Positions 22,522-29,880 of a stretch of 31,359 bases of DNA are shown piece after piece (positions within the stretch are counted from its first letter, which is position 1; each line of letters starts with the position of its first letter). The position numbers were made by a program, and so were the translations under genes. The stretch comes from Opitutus sp. GAS368. Its GTDB lineage: Bacteria > Verrucomicrobiota > Verrucomicrobiia > Opitutales > Opitutaceae. The DNA is taken from contig CAMATV010000002.1 of NCBI GenBank assembly GCA_945861235.1, positions 1 to 31,359 on the forward strand. Reading direction: 5' to 3'. The notes below the pieces were generated by a model. The model was not told the DNA's origin and did not search any database. It saw only the letters and a list, made by a program, of their open reading frames with translations.

Positions 22522-24186
22522 ATGCAATCCGCGCCCGTTAGTAAATATCGCCCGTTCCCGCCCGTCAACTTGCCCAACCGCCAGTGGCCCAACCGCACTC
22601 TCGACCGCGCCCCGATCTGGTGCAGCGTCGATCTCCGCGACGGCAACCAAGCCCTCGCCCAACCCATGAGCGTCGACGAGAAACTCGAATACTTCGAGTT
22701 GCTCGTGAAAATCGGCTTCAAGGAAATCGAGGTCGGTTTCCCTTCGGCTTCCCAAATCGAATTCGATTTCTGTCGCCGTCTCATCGAGGAAGACCGCATC
22801 CCCCATGACGTCGCGATTCAGGTGCTCTGCCAATGCCGTGAAGAGCTCATTATCCGCAGCATCGCTGCCCTGCGCGGCGCGAAGAACGCCATCTTTCACC
22901 TCTACAACTCCACGTCGCCGGCCCAGCGCCAGCACGTCTTCAACGCCACGCGCGCCGACATCGTCGCGATCGCCGTTCAAGGCACGAAGTGGGTCAAGCA
23001 CTACTCCGCCCCGCTCGTCGTAGCCGGCACCCGAATGCGTTTTGAGTATTCGCCCGAGAGCTTCACCAGCACCGAACTCGATTTCGCCTTGGAGATTTGC
23101 GAAGCCGTCACCGACGTCTGGCAGCCGACCGCGGAAAACAAGATCATCCTCAATCTCCCGGCCACCGTCGAATACGCCACGCCCAACATCCACGCCGATC
23201 AGATCGAGTGGATGTCCACCCACCTCACGCGCCGCGACCTCACGCTCATCTCCCTGCACACCCATAACGACCGCGGCACCGGCATCGCCGCCACCGAACT
23301 CGCCCTGCTCGCGGGCGCCGACCGCGTCGAGGGCACACTCTTCGGCAACGGGGAACGCACGGGCAACCTCGACATCGTCACCGTCGCACTGAACCTCTAC
23401 ACGCACGGCATTTATCCCGGTCTCGACTTCTCCGACATCAACGGCATCCGCGATGTCTACGAGCGCTGCACCCGCCTCGAAGTCCCGCCGCGCCAACCCT
23501 ACGCCGGCGAGTTGGTCTTCACGGCCTTCAGCGGCTCGCACCAAGACGCCATCAAGAAATCTTGGGCCGTTCAGAAGCCCGACGCCCCGTGGGATGTCAT
23601 TTACATTCCCATCGATCCCGCCGACCTCGGTCGCAGCTACAAGGCCATCATCCGCATCAACAGCCAGTCTGGCAAAGGCGGCGTCGCTTACGTGCTCGAA
23701 AATTCCTTCGGCTACGCCTTGCCGAAACTCATGCACAAGGAAATCGGCAAAATCATCAACGACTACGCGGACGCCAAAGGCACCGAGCTCACCCCGCAGG
23801 AAATCTACGACGTCTTCCATCGCGAATATCTCGCCCGCACCGCGCCCGTCGAACTCCAGCACTTCAAGACCACTGAGCGCGACAGCGTCGTCACCTGTGA
23901 AGCCGAAATCGGTTTCGACCAGCAACTCCACACGCTCACCGCGACCGGCAACGGCCCGATCGACGCCTTCGTGCGCGCCCTCGGTGCCACTCAGCTGCCG
24001 AAATTCGACGTCCTCGCCTACTCCGAGCACTCGCTCGGCCAGGGCGCCGAGGCACGCGCGGTGAGCTACATCCAGATCAAGACCGAACGCGGCCACACGC
24101 TCTACGGCGCCGGCATCGATACCAATATCGAACTCGCCTCGATCAAGGCCATCGTCAGCGCACTCAACCGCACGTTGACGAACTAA
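22522..24186 (+). CDS. leuA: 2-isopropylmalate synthase, type 2 LeuA
   Basis: The first committed enzyme of leucine synthesis, condensing acetyl-CoA with 2-ketoisovalerate. At 554 residues, beginning with KYRPFPPVNLPNRQWPNRTL, it is the longer yeast/actinobacterial type (TIGR00970). The metal and substrate motifs are WCSVDLRDGNQALAQPM near the N terminus and SLHTHNDRGTGIAATELALL, with GADRVEGTLFGNGERTGNLD following. The C-terminal LeuA allosteric domain (ERDSVVTCEAEIGFDQQLHT to the end) should bind leucine for feedback inhibition. It is preceded by a 371-base gap holding a possible promoter and structured leader, and has no Shine-Dalgarno sequence. Confidence 0.96.
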   Translation: MQSAPVSKYRPFPPVNLPNRQWPNRTLDRAPIWCSVDLRDGNQALAQPMSVDEKLEYFELLVKIGFKEIEVGFPSASQIEFDFCRRLIEEDRIPHDVAIQVLCQCREELIIRSIAALRGAKNAIFHLYNSTSPAQRQHVFNATRADIVAIAVQGTKWVKHYSAPLVVAGTRMRFEYSPESFTSTELDFALEICEAVTDVWQPTAENKIILNLPATVEYATPNIHADQIEWMSTHLTRRDLTLISLHTHNDRGTGIAATELALLAGADRVEGTLFGNGERTGNLDIVTVALNLYTHGIYPGLDFSDINGIRDVYERCTRLEVPPRQPYAGELVFTAFSGSHQDAIKKSWAVQKPDAPWDVIYIPIDPADLGRSYKAIIRINSQSGKGGVAYVLENSFGYALPKLMHKEIGKIINDYADAKGTELTPQEIYDVFHREYLARTAPVELQHFKTTERDSVVTCEAEIGFDQQLHTLTATGNGPIDAFVRALGATQLPKFDVLAYSEHSLGQGAEARAVSYIQIKTERGHTLYGAGIDTNIELASIKAIVSALNRTLTN

Positions 24187-24306
24187 TCGCGCCGCGGATT
24201 GCGCCGTCCCTCCCGGCTGCGCGCTCCGAGCGGGGAATGATGAAAGCTACGCCGGCTTGAGGTCCTCGCTTGCCCTCGTTCGCCGGGGCCGGCTGTCTCC
24301 CAGCAT

Positions 24307-25350
24307 ATGATGCACCGGCTCACCCTTGCCGCCTTCGCTTTACTCACCGCGTGCGCTGTCCACGCCGTTGATTCGCGCACGGCGTTTCTCAAACTCCTCG
24401 ATCGTCCGCGCGTGCCGCTGGCAGCAGCCGCCGGCGCACCCAACACCCAAGACGGCCTCGTCGAAATCGACTTCAGCTTCGCCACCGAGGCCGGCCAACG
24501 CGTCCCCGGCATTCTCATAAAACCGGACGCCTCGGGCGCAGCCGCCTCTTCGTCCGTCCGGCGTCCCGCCGTGATTGTTCTGCACGGCACCGGCGGAAAC
24601 AAAGAAGCCGAACGCGCACTGCTCATCGACTACGCCCGCGTGGGACTCGTCGGTGTCGCGATCGACGGCCGCTATCACGGCGCCCGCACCCCAGGCGGAA
24701 AGGCCGCCAAAGCCACCGAATACGTCGCCGCCATTCTCCGCACGTTTCGCACCGGCCAAGAGCATCCTTTCTTTTTCGATACCGCTTGGGACGTCATGCG
24801 CCTGCTCGACTATTTGGAAACACGCGACGACATCGACCCGCGCCGCATCGGCCTCATGGGTTTTTCCAAAGGTGGTATCGAGACCTACCTCGCCGCCGCT
24901 GCTGATCCGCGCGTCGCCGTCGCGGTCTCCTGCATCGGGGTGCAAAGTTTCCGCTGGGCCCTTGATCACAATTCCTGGCAATCACGGATCAGCACCGTGC
25001 AAGCCGCCTTCAACACCGCCGCCCAAGAGTCCGGCGTCGCGAACCCCGGCGCTGACTTCGTGCGCACCTTTTATGCCCGCGTGGCGCCCGGGATCGACGG
25101 TGCCTTCGATGGGCCGGCGATGCTCCCGCTGATCGCGCCGCGTCCCTTGCTCGCCATCAACGGCGAGACCGACGCGCGCACTCCCCTGCCGGGCCTGCAA
25201 CTTTGCGCCGACGCCGCGCGCGCCGCATATCACGCCGCCGGAGCCGACGAAAAATTCGTGCTGCGCGTCCAACCCAACACCGGCCACAAAGTGAATCCCG
25301 ACTCGATGGTCGCCGCGCGCGAGTGGCTCGTACGCTGGCTCAAGCCGTAG
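24307..25350 (+). CDS. Secreted alpha/beta hydrolase (dienelactone hydrolase-like)
   Basis: A 347-residue alpha/beta hydrolase. The N terminus is a signal sequence (HRLTLAAFALLTACAVHA); LTAC also fits a lipobox, so it may be a lipoprotein with Cys16 lipidated. The catalytic triad candidates are Ser in GFSKGG, Asp in INGETDART and His in NTGHKVNP, and VIVLHGTGGNK carries the oxyanion-loop HG. The family covers dienelactone hydrolases, acetyl xylan esterases and related peptidase-like enzymes; the substrate cannot be told. It stands alone, with about 120 bases to leuA upstream and about 350 to rlmN downstream. Confidence 0.85.
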   Translation: MMHRLTLAAFALLTACAVHAVDSRTAFLKLLDRPRVPLAAAAGAPNTQDGLVEIDFSFATEAGQRVPGILIKPDASGAAASSSVRRPAVIVLHGTGGNKEAERALLIDYARVGLVGVAIDGRYHGARTPGGKAAKATEYVAAILRTFRTGQEHPFFFDTAWDVMRLLDYLETRDDIDPRRIGLMGFSKGGIETYLAAAADPRVAVAVSCIGVQSFRWALDHNSWQSRISTVQAAFNTAAQESGVANPGADFVRTFYARVAPGIDGAFDGPAMLPLIAPRPLLAINGETDARTPLPGLQLCADAARAAYHAAGADEKFVLRVQPNTGHKVNPDSMVAAREWLVRWLKP

Positions 25351-25699
25351 TGCGTTGTCCGCCGCTGGCGCTCCGCGGATTCCCCCCGCGCCCTTGGTGA
25401 GCGTCTGCACGCGCACTAGAAAATAATTTGCCGTGATGGCGAGCGTGCCGCCGTCGCTCTTCACGTCGAAGGCCACGACGTGTGCCTCCTGCCCATCGCG
25501 CACCGCGACGGCGAGGCTCTTCTGCATCGGACGAGAAACCGCTGCCGTTAGGGAAAGCACGTCTCTCCCCGCACCCCGTAGCCGCGAGCGCCAGCCAGCG
25601 GACGTTTGCGCCCCGCCGCCCCCGCATCTTGCGCCTGCCTCCACTCGGCTGCGTCCCCGCTTGCACCGTCTCTTTCCCGCCCTAGTCTGCTCCGCTCGA
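25351..25699. other. Gene-poor stretch before rlmN with an antisense protein-like fragment
   Basis: No clear plus-strand gene lies here. On the minus strand an ATG at 25527 opens a frame reading MQKSLAVAVRDGQEAHVVAF then DVKSDGGTLAITANYFLVRV, which looks more like real protein than the surrounding shadow frames. However, it runs on into the antisense of the hydrolase gene instead of ending in the gap. It may be the remains of a gene disrupted by rearrangement. I see no terminator, repeat or RNA in the remainder. Confidence 0.3.
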
Positions 25700-26818
25700 A
25701 TGCTCTCCACGCCCGCCAAGCCTCCGCTCACCGGTGAAACCCTCGACACCCTCTCCGCTCGCCTGCGCGAGGCCGGCGAGCCTGTTTTTCGTGCGAAACA
25801 AATCCTCGATTGGCTCTACAAAAAACGCGTCCGCACTTGGGACGAAATGACTAATCTCTCCAAGCCGCTCCGCACGTGGCTCGCCGAAACCTTCGAGCTC
25901 ATGCCCGTCGCGCTCGTGTTCAACAAACAGTCCAAAGACGTCACCGATAAACTCCTCCTCGAGCTCGGCGACAAATCCCTCATCGAAACCGTCATCATCC
26001 GCGTCCCCCAGGAGGGCGTCGGCCCCGAGCATTCCCGCAAGACCATCTGCATCTCCACCCAAGTCGGCTGCGCGATGGGCTGTGTCTTTTGCGCGAGCGG
26101 TCTCGCCGGTCTTAAACGCGACCTCAGCGCCGGCGAAATCGTCGCCCAACTCCTCCAAGTCTGCTACCGCGAAGACGCCCGCACCCCCCGCGCTCGCATG
26201 GAGCTCGCCTCGTTCGACAACATCGTGGTCATGGGCATGGGCGAACCGCTCGCCAACTACGACGCCACGCTCCTCGCCCTCACCATCGTCAACGCCGAAT
26301 GGGGCCTCGGCGTCGGCGCCCGCCGCATCACGCTTTCCACCAGCGGCCTCGTACCCAAAATCCTGCGACTGGCCGACGAGCCCCTCGGCTTCCGCCTCGC
26401 GATCTCCCTCCACGGTGCCACCGACGAAGTCCGCGAGAAGATCATGCCCATCAACAAGGCCTATCCGCTCGCGAAACTCATCCCGGCCATCGAACAGTTC
26501 ACCGCGAAACATGGCCGCATGGTCACCCTCGAGTTCATTTTGATCGAGGACGTCAACGACTCCATCGACCAAGCTGGCGAGCTCCGCGACATCGCCCGCG
26601 ACCTCCACGCACACGTCAACCTCATCCCTTACAACACCGTGGCCGGACTCCCGTGGAAACGTCCGTCCAATAACCGCCAAGAGCGCTTCGCCGACGTCCT
26701 GCGCGCCGCCCGCGTGCCGGTGACGCTCCGCCGAGAAAAAGGCCACGACATCGACGCCGCGTGCGGCCAACTCCGCCTCAAGACCGAGAAGGAACGCGAA
26801 CTCGTCGCCACCGCATGA
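25700..26818 (+). CDS. rlmN: Dual-specificity 23S rRNA/tRNA (adenine-C2) methyltransferase RlmN
   Basis: A radical-SAM enzyme that methylates C2 of A2503 in 23S rRNA and A37 of some tRNAs. It has 372 residues. The cluster motif GCAMGCVFC provides Cys124, Cys128 and Cys131. The two catalytic cysteines are Cys117 in RKTICIST and Cys355 in DIDAACGQL, matching the E. coli arrangement. MGMGEPLANYD, LSTSGLVP, SLHGATDEVREKIMPIN and LIPYNTVAG are further RlmN features distinguishing it from Cfr. ATG at 25700 has no Shine-Dalgarno sequence. The stop overlaps the transporter start by ATGA. Confidence 0.96.
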   Translation: MLSTPAKPPLTGETLDTLSARLREAGEPVFRAKQILDWLYKKRVRTWDEMTNLSKPLRTWLAETFELMPVALVFNKQSKDVTDKLLLELGDKSLIETVIIRVPQEGVGPEHSRKTICISTQVGCAMGCVFCASGLAGLKRDLSAGEIVAQLLQVCYREDARTPRARMELASFDNIVVMGMGEPLANYDATLLALTIVNAEWGLGVGARRITLSTSGLVPKILRLADEPLGFRLAISLHGATDEVREKIMPINKAYPLAKLIPAIEQFTAKHGRMVTLEFILIEDVNDSIDQAGELRDIARDLHAHVNLIPYNTVAGLPWKRPSNNRQERFADVLRAARVPVTLRREKGHDIDAACGQLRLKTEKERELVATA

Positions 26819-28095
26819 CGCCTCCTCCGCCGGGTAGGAGCCTGCTTGCGGGCGATTCAGTACCCTCGTCATCGCCCGCCAGCCGTCTCCTCCCTGCGAC
26901 GCCTTCCCGCCCGGCAGCGACCACCGTCCTGCCCATTATCGTCGCCGTGAGCAGCGCCCACCTGCTCAACGACACGATTCAATCGCTGCTCCCGGCGCTG
27001 TATCCGGTCCTCAAGGATGAACTGCACATCACCTTCGCACAGGTCGGGCTCATCACGCTGACGTTCCAGCTCACGGCCTCGATCTTGCAACCGTTCGTCG
27101 GCCTCTACACCGACCGCCACCCGCAGCCGTTCTCCCTCGCCGCCGGCATGGTGTTCACTCTCGGCGGCGTCGTCTTGCTCTCCGTCGCGCACACCTTCGC
27201 GCTGGTGCTGATCGCCGCCGCGCTCATCGGCTTCGGCTCCTCGATCTTTCACCCCGAAGCGTCGCGGGTGGCTCGCCTGGCCTCGGGCGGACGCCACGGT
27301 TTCGCTCAATCGCTCTTTCAGGTCGGGGGCAACGCCGGCAGCGCCCTCGGCCCGCTCCTCGCCGCCCTCGTCATCGCCCATCGCTCCCAAGCGCACGTCG
27401 CGTGGTTTTCCCTGCTCCCGGTTGTCGGGTTCATCGTCCTCACCCGCGTGGGCCGCTGGTATCGCGATCATCTCACCCACCTCCAGCGCCACCCAGCCAC
27501 CCCTCACCCGACCACCGCGTCACCGCTGTCGCCGCAGCGCATTGTCGCCACCCTCGCGATTCTCGCCGTGTTGATTTTCTCCAAATATTTCTACCTGGCC
27601 TGCCTCGGTAGCTATTACACGTTCTATCTCATCGAGACCTTTCAAGTCTCGGTCCAAAACGCCCAGTTGCTCCTCTTCCTGTTCCTCGCCGCCGTCGCCG
27701 CCGGCACGATCATCGGCGGTCCCATCGGTGACCGCATCGGCCGGAAAGCCGTCATTTGGGTCTCCATTTTGGGTGCCGCGCCCTTCGCACTTCTCCTCCC
27801 CTACGCGAATCTCGTCTGGTGCGCCGCGCTCACCGTCGTCATCGGCGTCGTCCTCGCTTCCGCGTTCTCCGCCATTCTCGTTTACGCGCAGGAGCTCCTC
27901 CCGAACCGCGTCGGCCTCGTCTCCGGTCTCTTCTTCGGTTTGGCGTTTGGCATGGGTGGAATCGGCTCCGCCGCCCTCGGTCATCTCGCCGACCACACCA
28001 GTATCCCATTTATTTTTCAGCTCTGCTCCTATTTGCTTCTCCTCGGCCTCCTCACCGCCTTTCTGCCGGACGTCGGCCGGCGCCATTCCGCCTGA
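26815..28095 (+). CDS. MFS transporter, fosmidomycin-resistance (Fsr) type
   Basis: A 426-residue, 12-helix major facilitator protein. SSAHLLNDTIQSLLPALYPV, then GLITLTFQLTASILQPFVGL, match the Fsr subfamily of drug or metabolite exporters; GDRIGRKAV is the MFS cytoplasmic loop motif in the second half. ATG at 26815 overlaps the rlmN stop. About 35 residues before the first helix are unusual (MTPPPPGRSLLAGDSVPSSS) and are encoded by a REP-like palindrome, so the functional start could be further in, for instance a GTG just before SSAHLL. The substrate is unknown; fosmidomycin export would be a guess. Confidence 0.9.
   Translation: MTPPPPGRSLLAGDSVPSSSPASRLLPATPSRPAATTVLPIIVAVSSAHLLNDTIQSLLPALYPVLKDELHITFAQVGLITLTFQLTASILQPFVGLYTDRHPQPFSLAAGMVFTLGGVVLLSVAHTFALVLIAAALIGFGSSIFHPEASRVARLASGGRHGFAQSLFQVGGNAGSALGPLLAALVIAHRSQAHVAWFSLLPVVGFIVLTRVGRWYRDHLTHLQRHPATPHPTTASPLSPQRIVATLAILAVLIFSKYFYLACLGSYYTFYLIETFQVSVQNAQLLLFLFLAAVAAGTIIGGPIGDRIGRKAVIWVSILGAAPFALLLPYANLVWCAALTVVIGVVLASAFSAILVYAQELLPNRVGLVSGLFFGLAFGMGGIGSAALGHLADHTSIPFIFQLCSYLLLLGLLTAFLPDVGRRHSA
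26833..26894. repeat. REP-like palindromic element B, inside the MFS coding region
   Basis: GGTAGGAGCCTGCTTGCGGG begins the left arm. GCGGGCGAT (26848-26856) is a perfect mirror of ATCGCCCGC (26871-26879), and the outer arms pair imperfectly (GTAGGAG with CTCCTCCC). The left arm is nearly the same as in element C. Translated in frame it gives GRSLLAGDS at the transporter N terminus. Confidence 0.65.
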
Positions 28096-28260
28096 CCCTG
28101 ACGTTTGTGCTCGCCACGTTCGCCCCATCACCCCGTCTTCTCCAGACCCCGCTGCCACAAATTTCCGCTTGAAGCCTTCCTCACTTTTCGTTTTTTCCCG
28201 AATTTATCTTTTTTAAACGACGGAACTTTCCTTTTCGCCTTTTTTCCCAACCCGCTCCGC

Positions 28261-28288
28261 TCCCACTTTTCCCCTCCCACTTTTCCCC
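28261..28288 (+). repeat. 14-base tandem duplication directly before the gldA start
   Basis: TCCCACTTTTCCCC occurs twice in perfect tandem (28261-28274 and 28275-28288), and the ATG of the ABC ATPase gene follows at once at 28289. The whole 190-base gap from 28096 is strongly pyrimidine-rich, contains no open frame of interest and has no Shine-Dalgarno sequence. Confidence 0.85.
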
Positions 28289-29011
28289 ATGATTGAAGTC
28301 AAAGGTCTCGTAAAAACCTACGGTCCCAAACGCGCCGTCGATGGCGTCTCTTTCCGCGTCAACCGCGGTGACATCCTTGGCTTCCTCGGCCCCAACGGTG
28401 CCGGCAAGTCCACCACGATGAAGATGATCACCGGCTTCCTTCGCCCGGATTCCGGCACCGCCACCGTCGATGGCATCGACGTGACCGTCGACCCCGTCGC
28501 CGTAAAACGAAAGCTCGGCTATCTCCCCGAGAGCGCCCCCGCCTACCCCGAGATGACCGTCGAGGAATTCCTCGGCTTCATCGCCGAGGTCCGCGGCTTC
28601 CGCTCCGCCACCGCCAAGCGCGCCCAAGTCGACCGCGCCATCGGCCTCACCCATCTCGCCCCTGTCCGCAAGCAGACCATTGAAACCCTCTCAAAGGGTT
28701 TTAAACAGCGCGTCGGCTTCGCCCAAGCCCTCCTCCATGACCCCGGCGTCCTCGTCCTCGACGAACCCACCGACGGCCTCGACCCGAATCAGAAGAACGA
28801 GGTCCGCTCGCTCATCAAAGCGATGGCCGTCGAGAAAGCCGTGATCCTGTCGACCCACATCTTGGAGGAAGTGGACGCCATCTGCAATCGGGTGATTATC
28901 ATCTCCCAAGGCAAGGTCGTCGCCGACGAGACCCCCGCTTCGCTGCACGCGCGCAAGCCCGGCGCTCGCCTCGACGAAATCTTCCGCACCCTCACGGCCT
29001 CGGACGTTTAA
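28289..29011 (+). CDS. ABC transporter ATP-binding protein, GldA-like
   Basis: A 240-residue ATPase with Walker A GPNGAGKST in LGFLGPNGAGKSTTMKMI, signature LSKGFKQRVGFAQALL, Walker B VLVLDEPTDGLDPNQ and H-loop LSTHILEEV. It is followed on the same strand by an ABC-2 permease and a GldG-type protein, the arrangement of the gldA-gldF-gldG set known from gliding Bacteroidota and widely found as ABC-auxiliary operons elsewhere. The name gldA is by analogy, and gliding is not implied. It may also correspond to Nos-type exporters. Confidence 0.92.
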   Translation: MIEVKGLVKTYGPKRAVDGVSFRVNRGDILGFLGPNGAGKSTTMKMITGFLRPDSGTATVDGIDVTVDPVAVKRKLGYLPESAPAYPEMTVEEFLGFIAEVRGFRSATAKRAQVDRAIGLTHLAPVRKQTIETLSKGFKQRVGFAQALLHDPGVLVLDEPTDGLDPNQKNEVRSLIKAMAVEKAVILSTHILEEVDAICNRVIIISQGKVVADETPASLHARKPGARLDEIFRTLTASDV

Positions 29012-29023
29012 TCCGCCTCCCTT

Positions 29024-29081
29024 GTAGGAGCTTGCTTGCAGGCGATTCGGCCCTGCCCATCGCGAGCGAGCGAGCTCCTAC
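29024..29081. repeat. REP-like palindromic element C between gldA- and gldF-like genes
   Basis: GTAGGAGCTTGCTTGCAGGC opens the left arm at 29024, and the right arm ends CGAGCGAGCTCCTAC at 29081. The two are reverse complements in most positions and enclose about a dozen bases. It lies in a 94-base gap within an operon, so it would be transcribed as a hairpin. This is the cleanest of three related elements in the window. Confidence 0.8.
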
Positions 29082-29105
29082 CGCCACTCCTTTTCCCTTT
29101 TTCCC

Positions 29106-29828
29106 ATGACCCAGATTTCCCCCATCTTCAAACGCGAGTTCTTCGGCTATTTCCGCTCGCCCGTCGCCTACGTTTTCCTCGTCGTCTTCTCCGTCGCCAG
29201 TATCGGCCTCGCCTTCTTCGTCGGCGGCTTCTTTAAAGCCAACCAAGCGACGATGCAGAGCTACTTCACGTTTTATCCGTGGCTGTTCCTTTTCCTTATT
29301 CCCGCCGCCGGCATGCGCCTCTGGTCCGAGGAAAAGCGCACCGGCACCGTCGAACTCCTCTTCACCCTCCCCATCACGACGCTGGAGGCTGTCCTCGGAA
29401 AATTCCTCGCCGCCTGGGCCTTCCTCACCCTCGCGATTCTCCTCAGCCTTCCCCTCGCCGGCACCGTCGCCTACCTCGGCTCACCCGACTGGGGCGTCAT
29501 CGCCAGCACCTATTTTGGCGGCGTCCTCATGGCCGGTAGTTACCTCGGCGTTTGCTCACTGACATCTGCGCTCACGAAAAACCAAGTCATCAGTTTCGTC
29601 ATCAGCGTCGTCGCCTGCCTTGGCCTCCTCTTTTTGGGGTGGAGCGTCTTCTCCGAGGTGCTCGGTTCGATCTTCCCCGTCTGGCTCGTCGATCTCCTCT
29701 CAAACTTCAGCTTCATCACCCACTTCGACGCGTTCACCAAGGGCATCATCGATCCCAAGGACGTCGTGTTCTTCCTCTCCCTGATGGGCTTCACCCTCTT
29801 CCTCAACGTCGTCGCCCTCGAACGCTGA
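29106..29828 (+). CDS. ABC-2 permease, GldF-like
   Basis: A 240-residue membrane protein with about six helices. The cytoplasmic start ISPIFKREFFGYFRSPVAYV is typical of GldF/NosY-type permeases, followed by FLVVFSVASIGLAFFV, then WLFLFLIPAAGMRLWSEEKR with TGTVELLFTLPIT, the conserved coupling stretch. Later helices include GVLMAGSYLGVCSLTSALT and VISFVISVVACLGLLFLG. It pairs with the ATPase upstream and the auxiliary protein downstream. ATG 29106 follows a run of T and C with no Shine-Dalgarno sequence. Confidence 0.92.
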   Translation: MTQISPIFKREFFGYFRSPVAYVFLVVFSVASIGLAFFVGGFFKANQATMQSYFTFYPWLFLFLIPAAGMRLWSEEKRTGTVELLFTLPITTLEAVLGKFLAAWAFLTLAILLSLPLAGTVAYLGSPDWGVIASTYFGGVLMAGSYLGVCSLTSALTKNQVISFVISVVACLGLLFLGWSVFSEVLGSIFPVWLVDLLSNFSFITHFDAFTKGIIDPKDVVFFLSLMGFTLFLNVVALER

Positions 29829-29880
29829 TCCGTTCTATCCGTTCCCCCATTTCTCAATTTTTCGCCTTTTCGATTTTCCG

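Noticed and set aside
22507..24096. Long minus-strand open frame of more than 500 codons opposite leuA
   Set aside because: It is an antisense shadow of a GC-rich gene: its peptide has no family pattern while the plus strand encodes a complete type 2 LeuA.
25682..26872. Long minus-strand open frame opposite rlmN
   Set aside because: The plus strand has all RlmN cysteine motifs; the antisense product is Gly/Glu/Asp-rich shadow composition.
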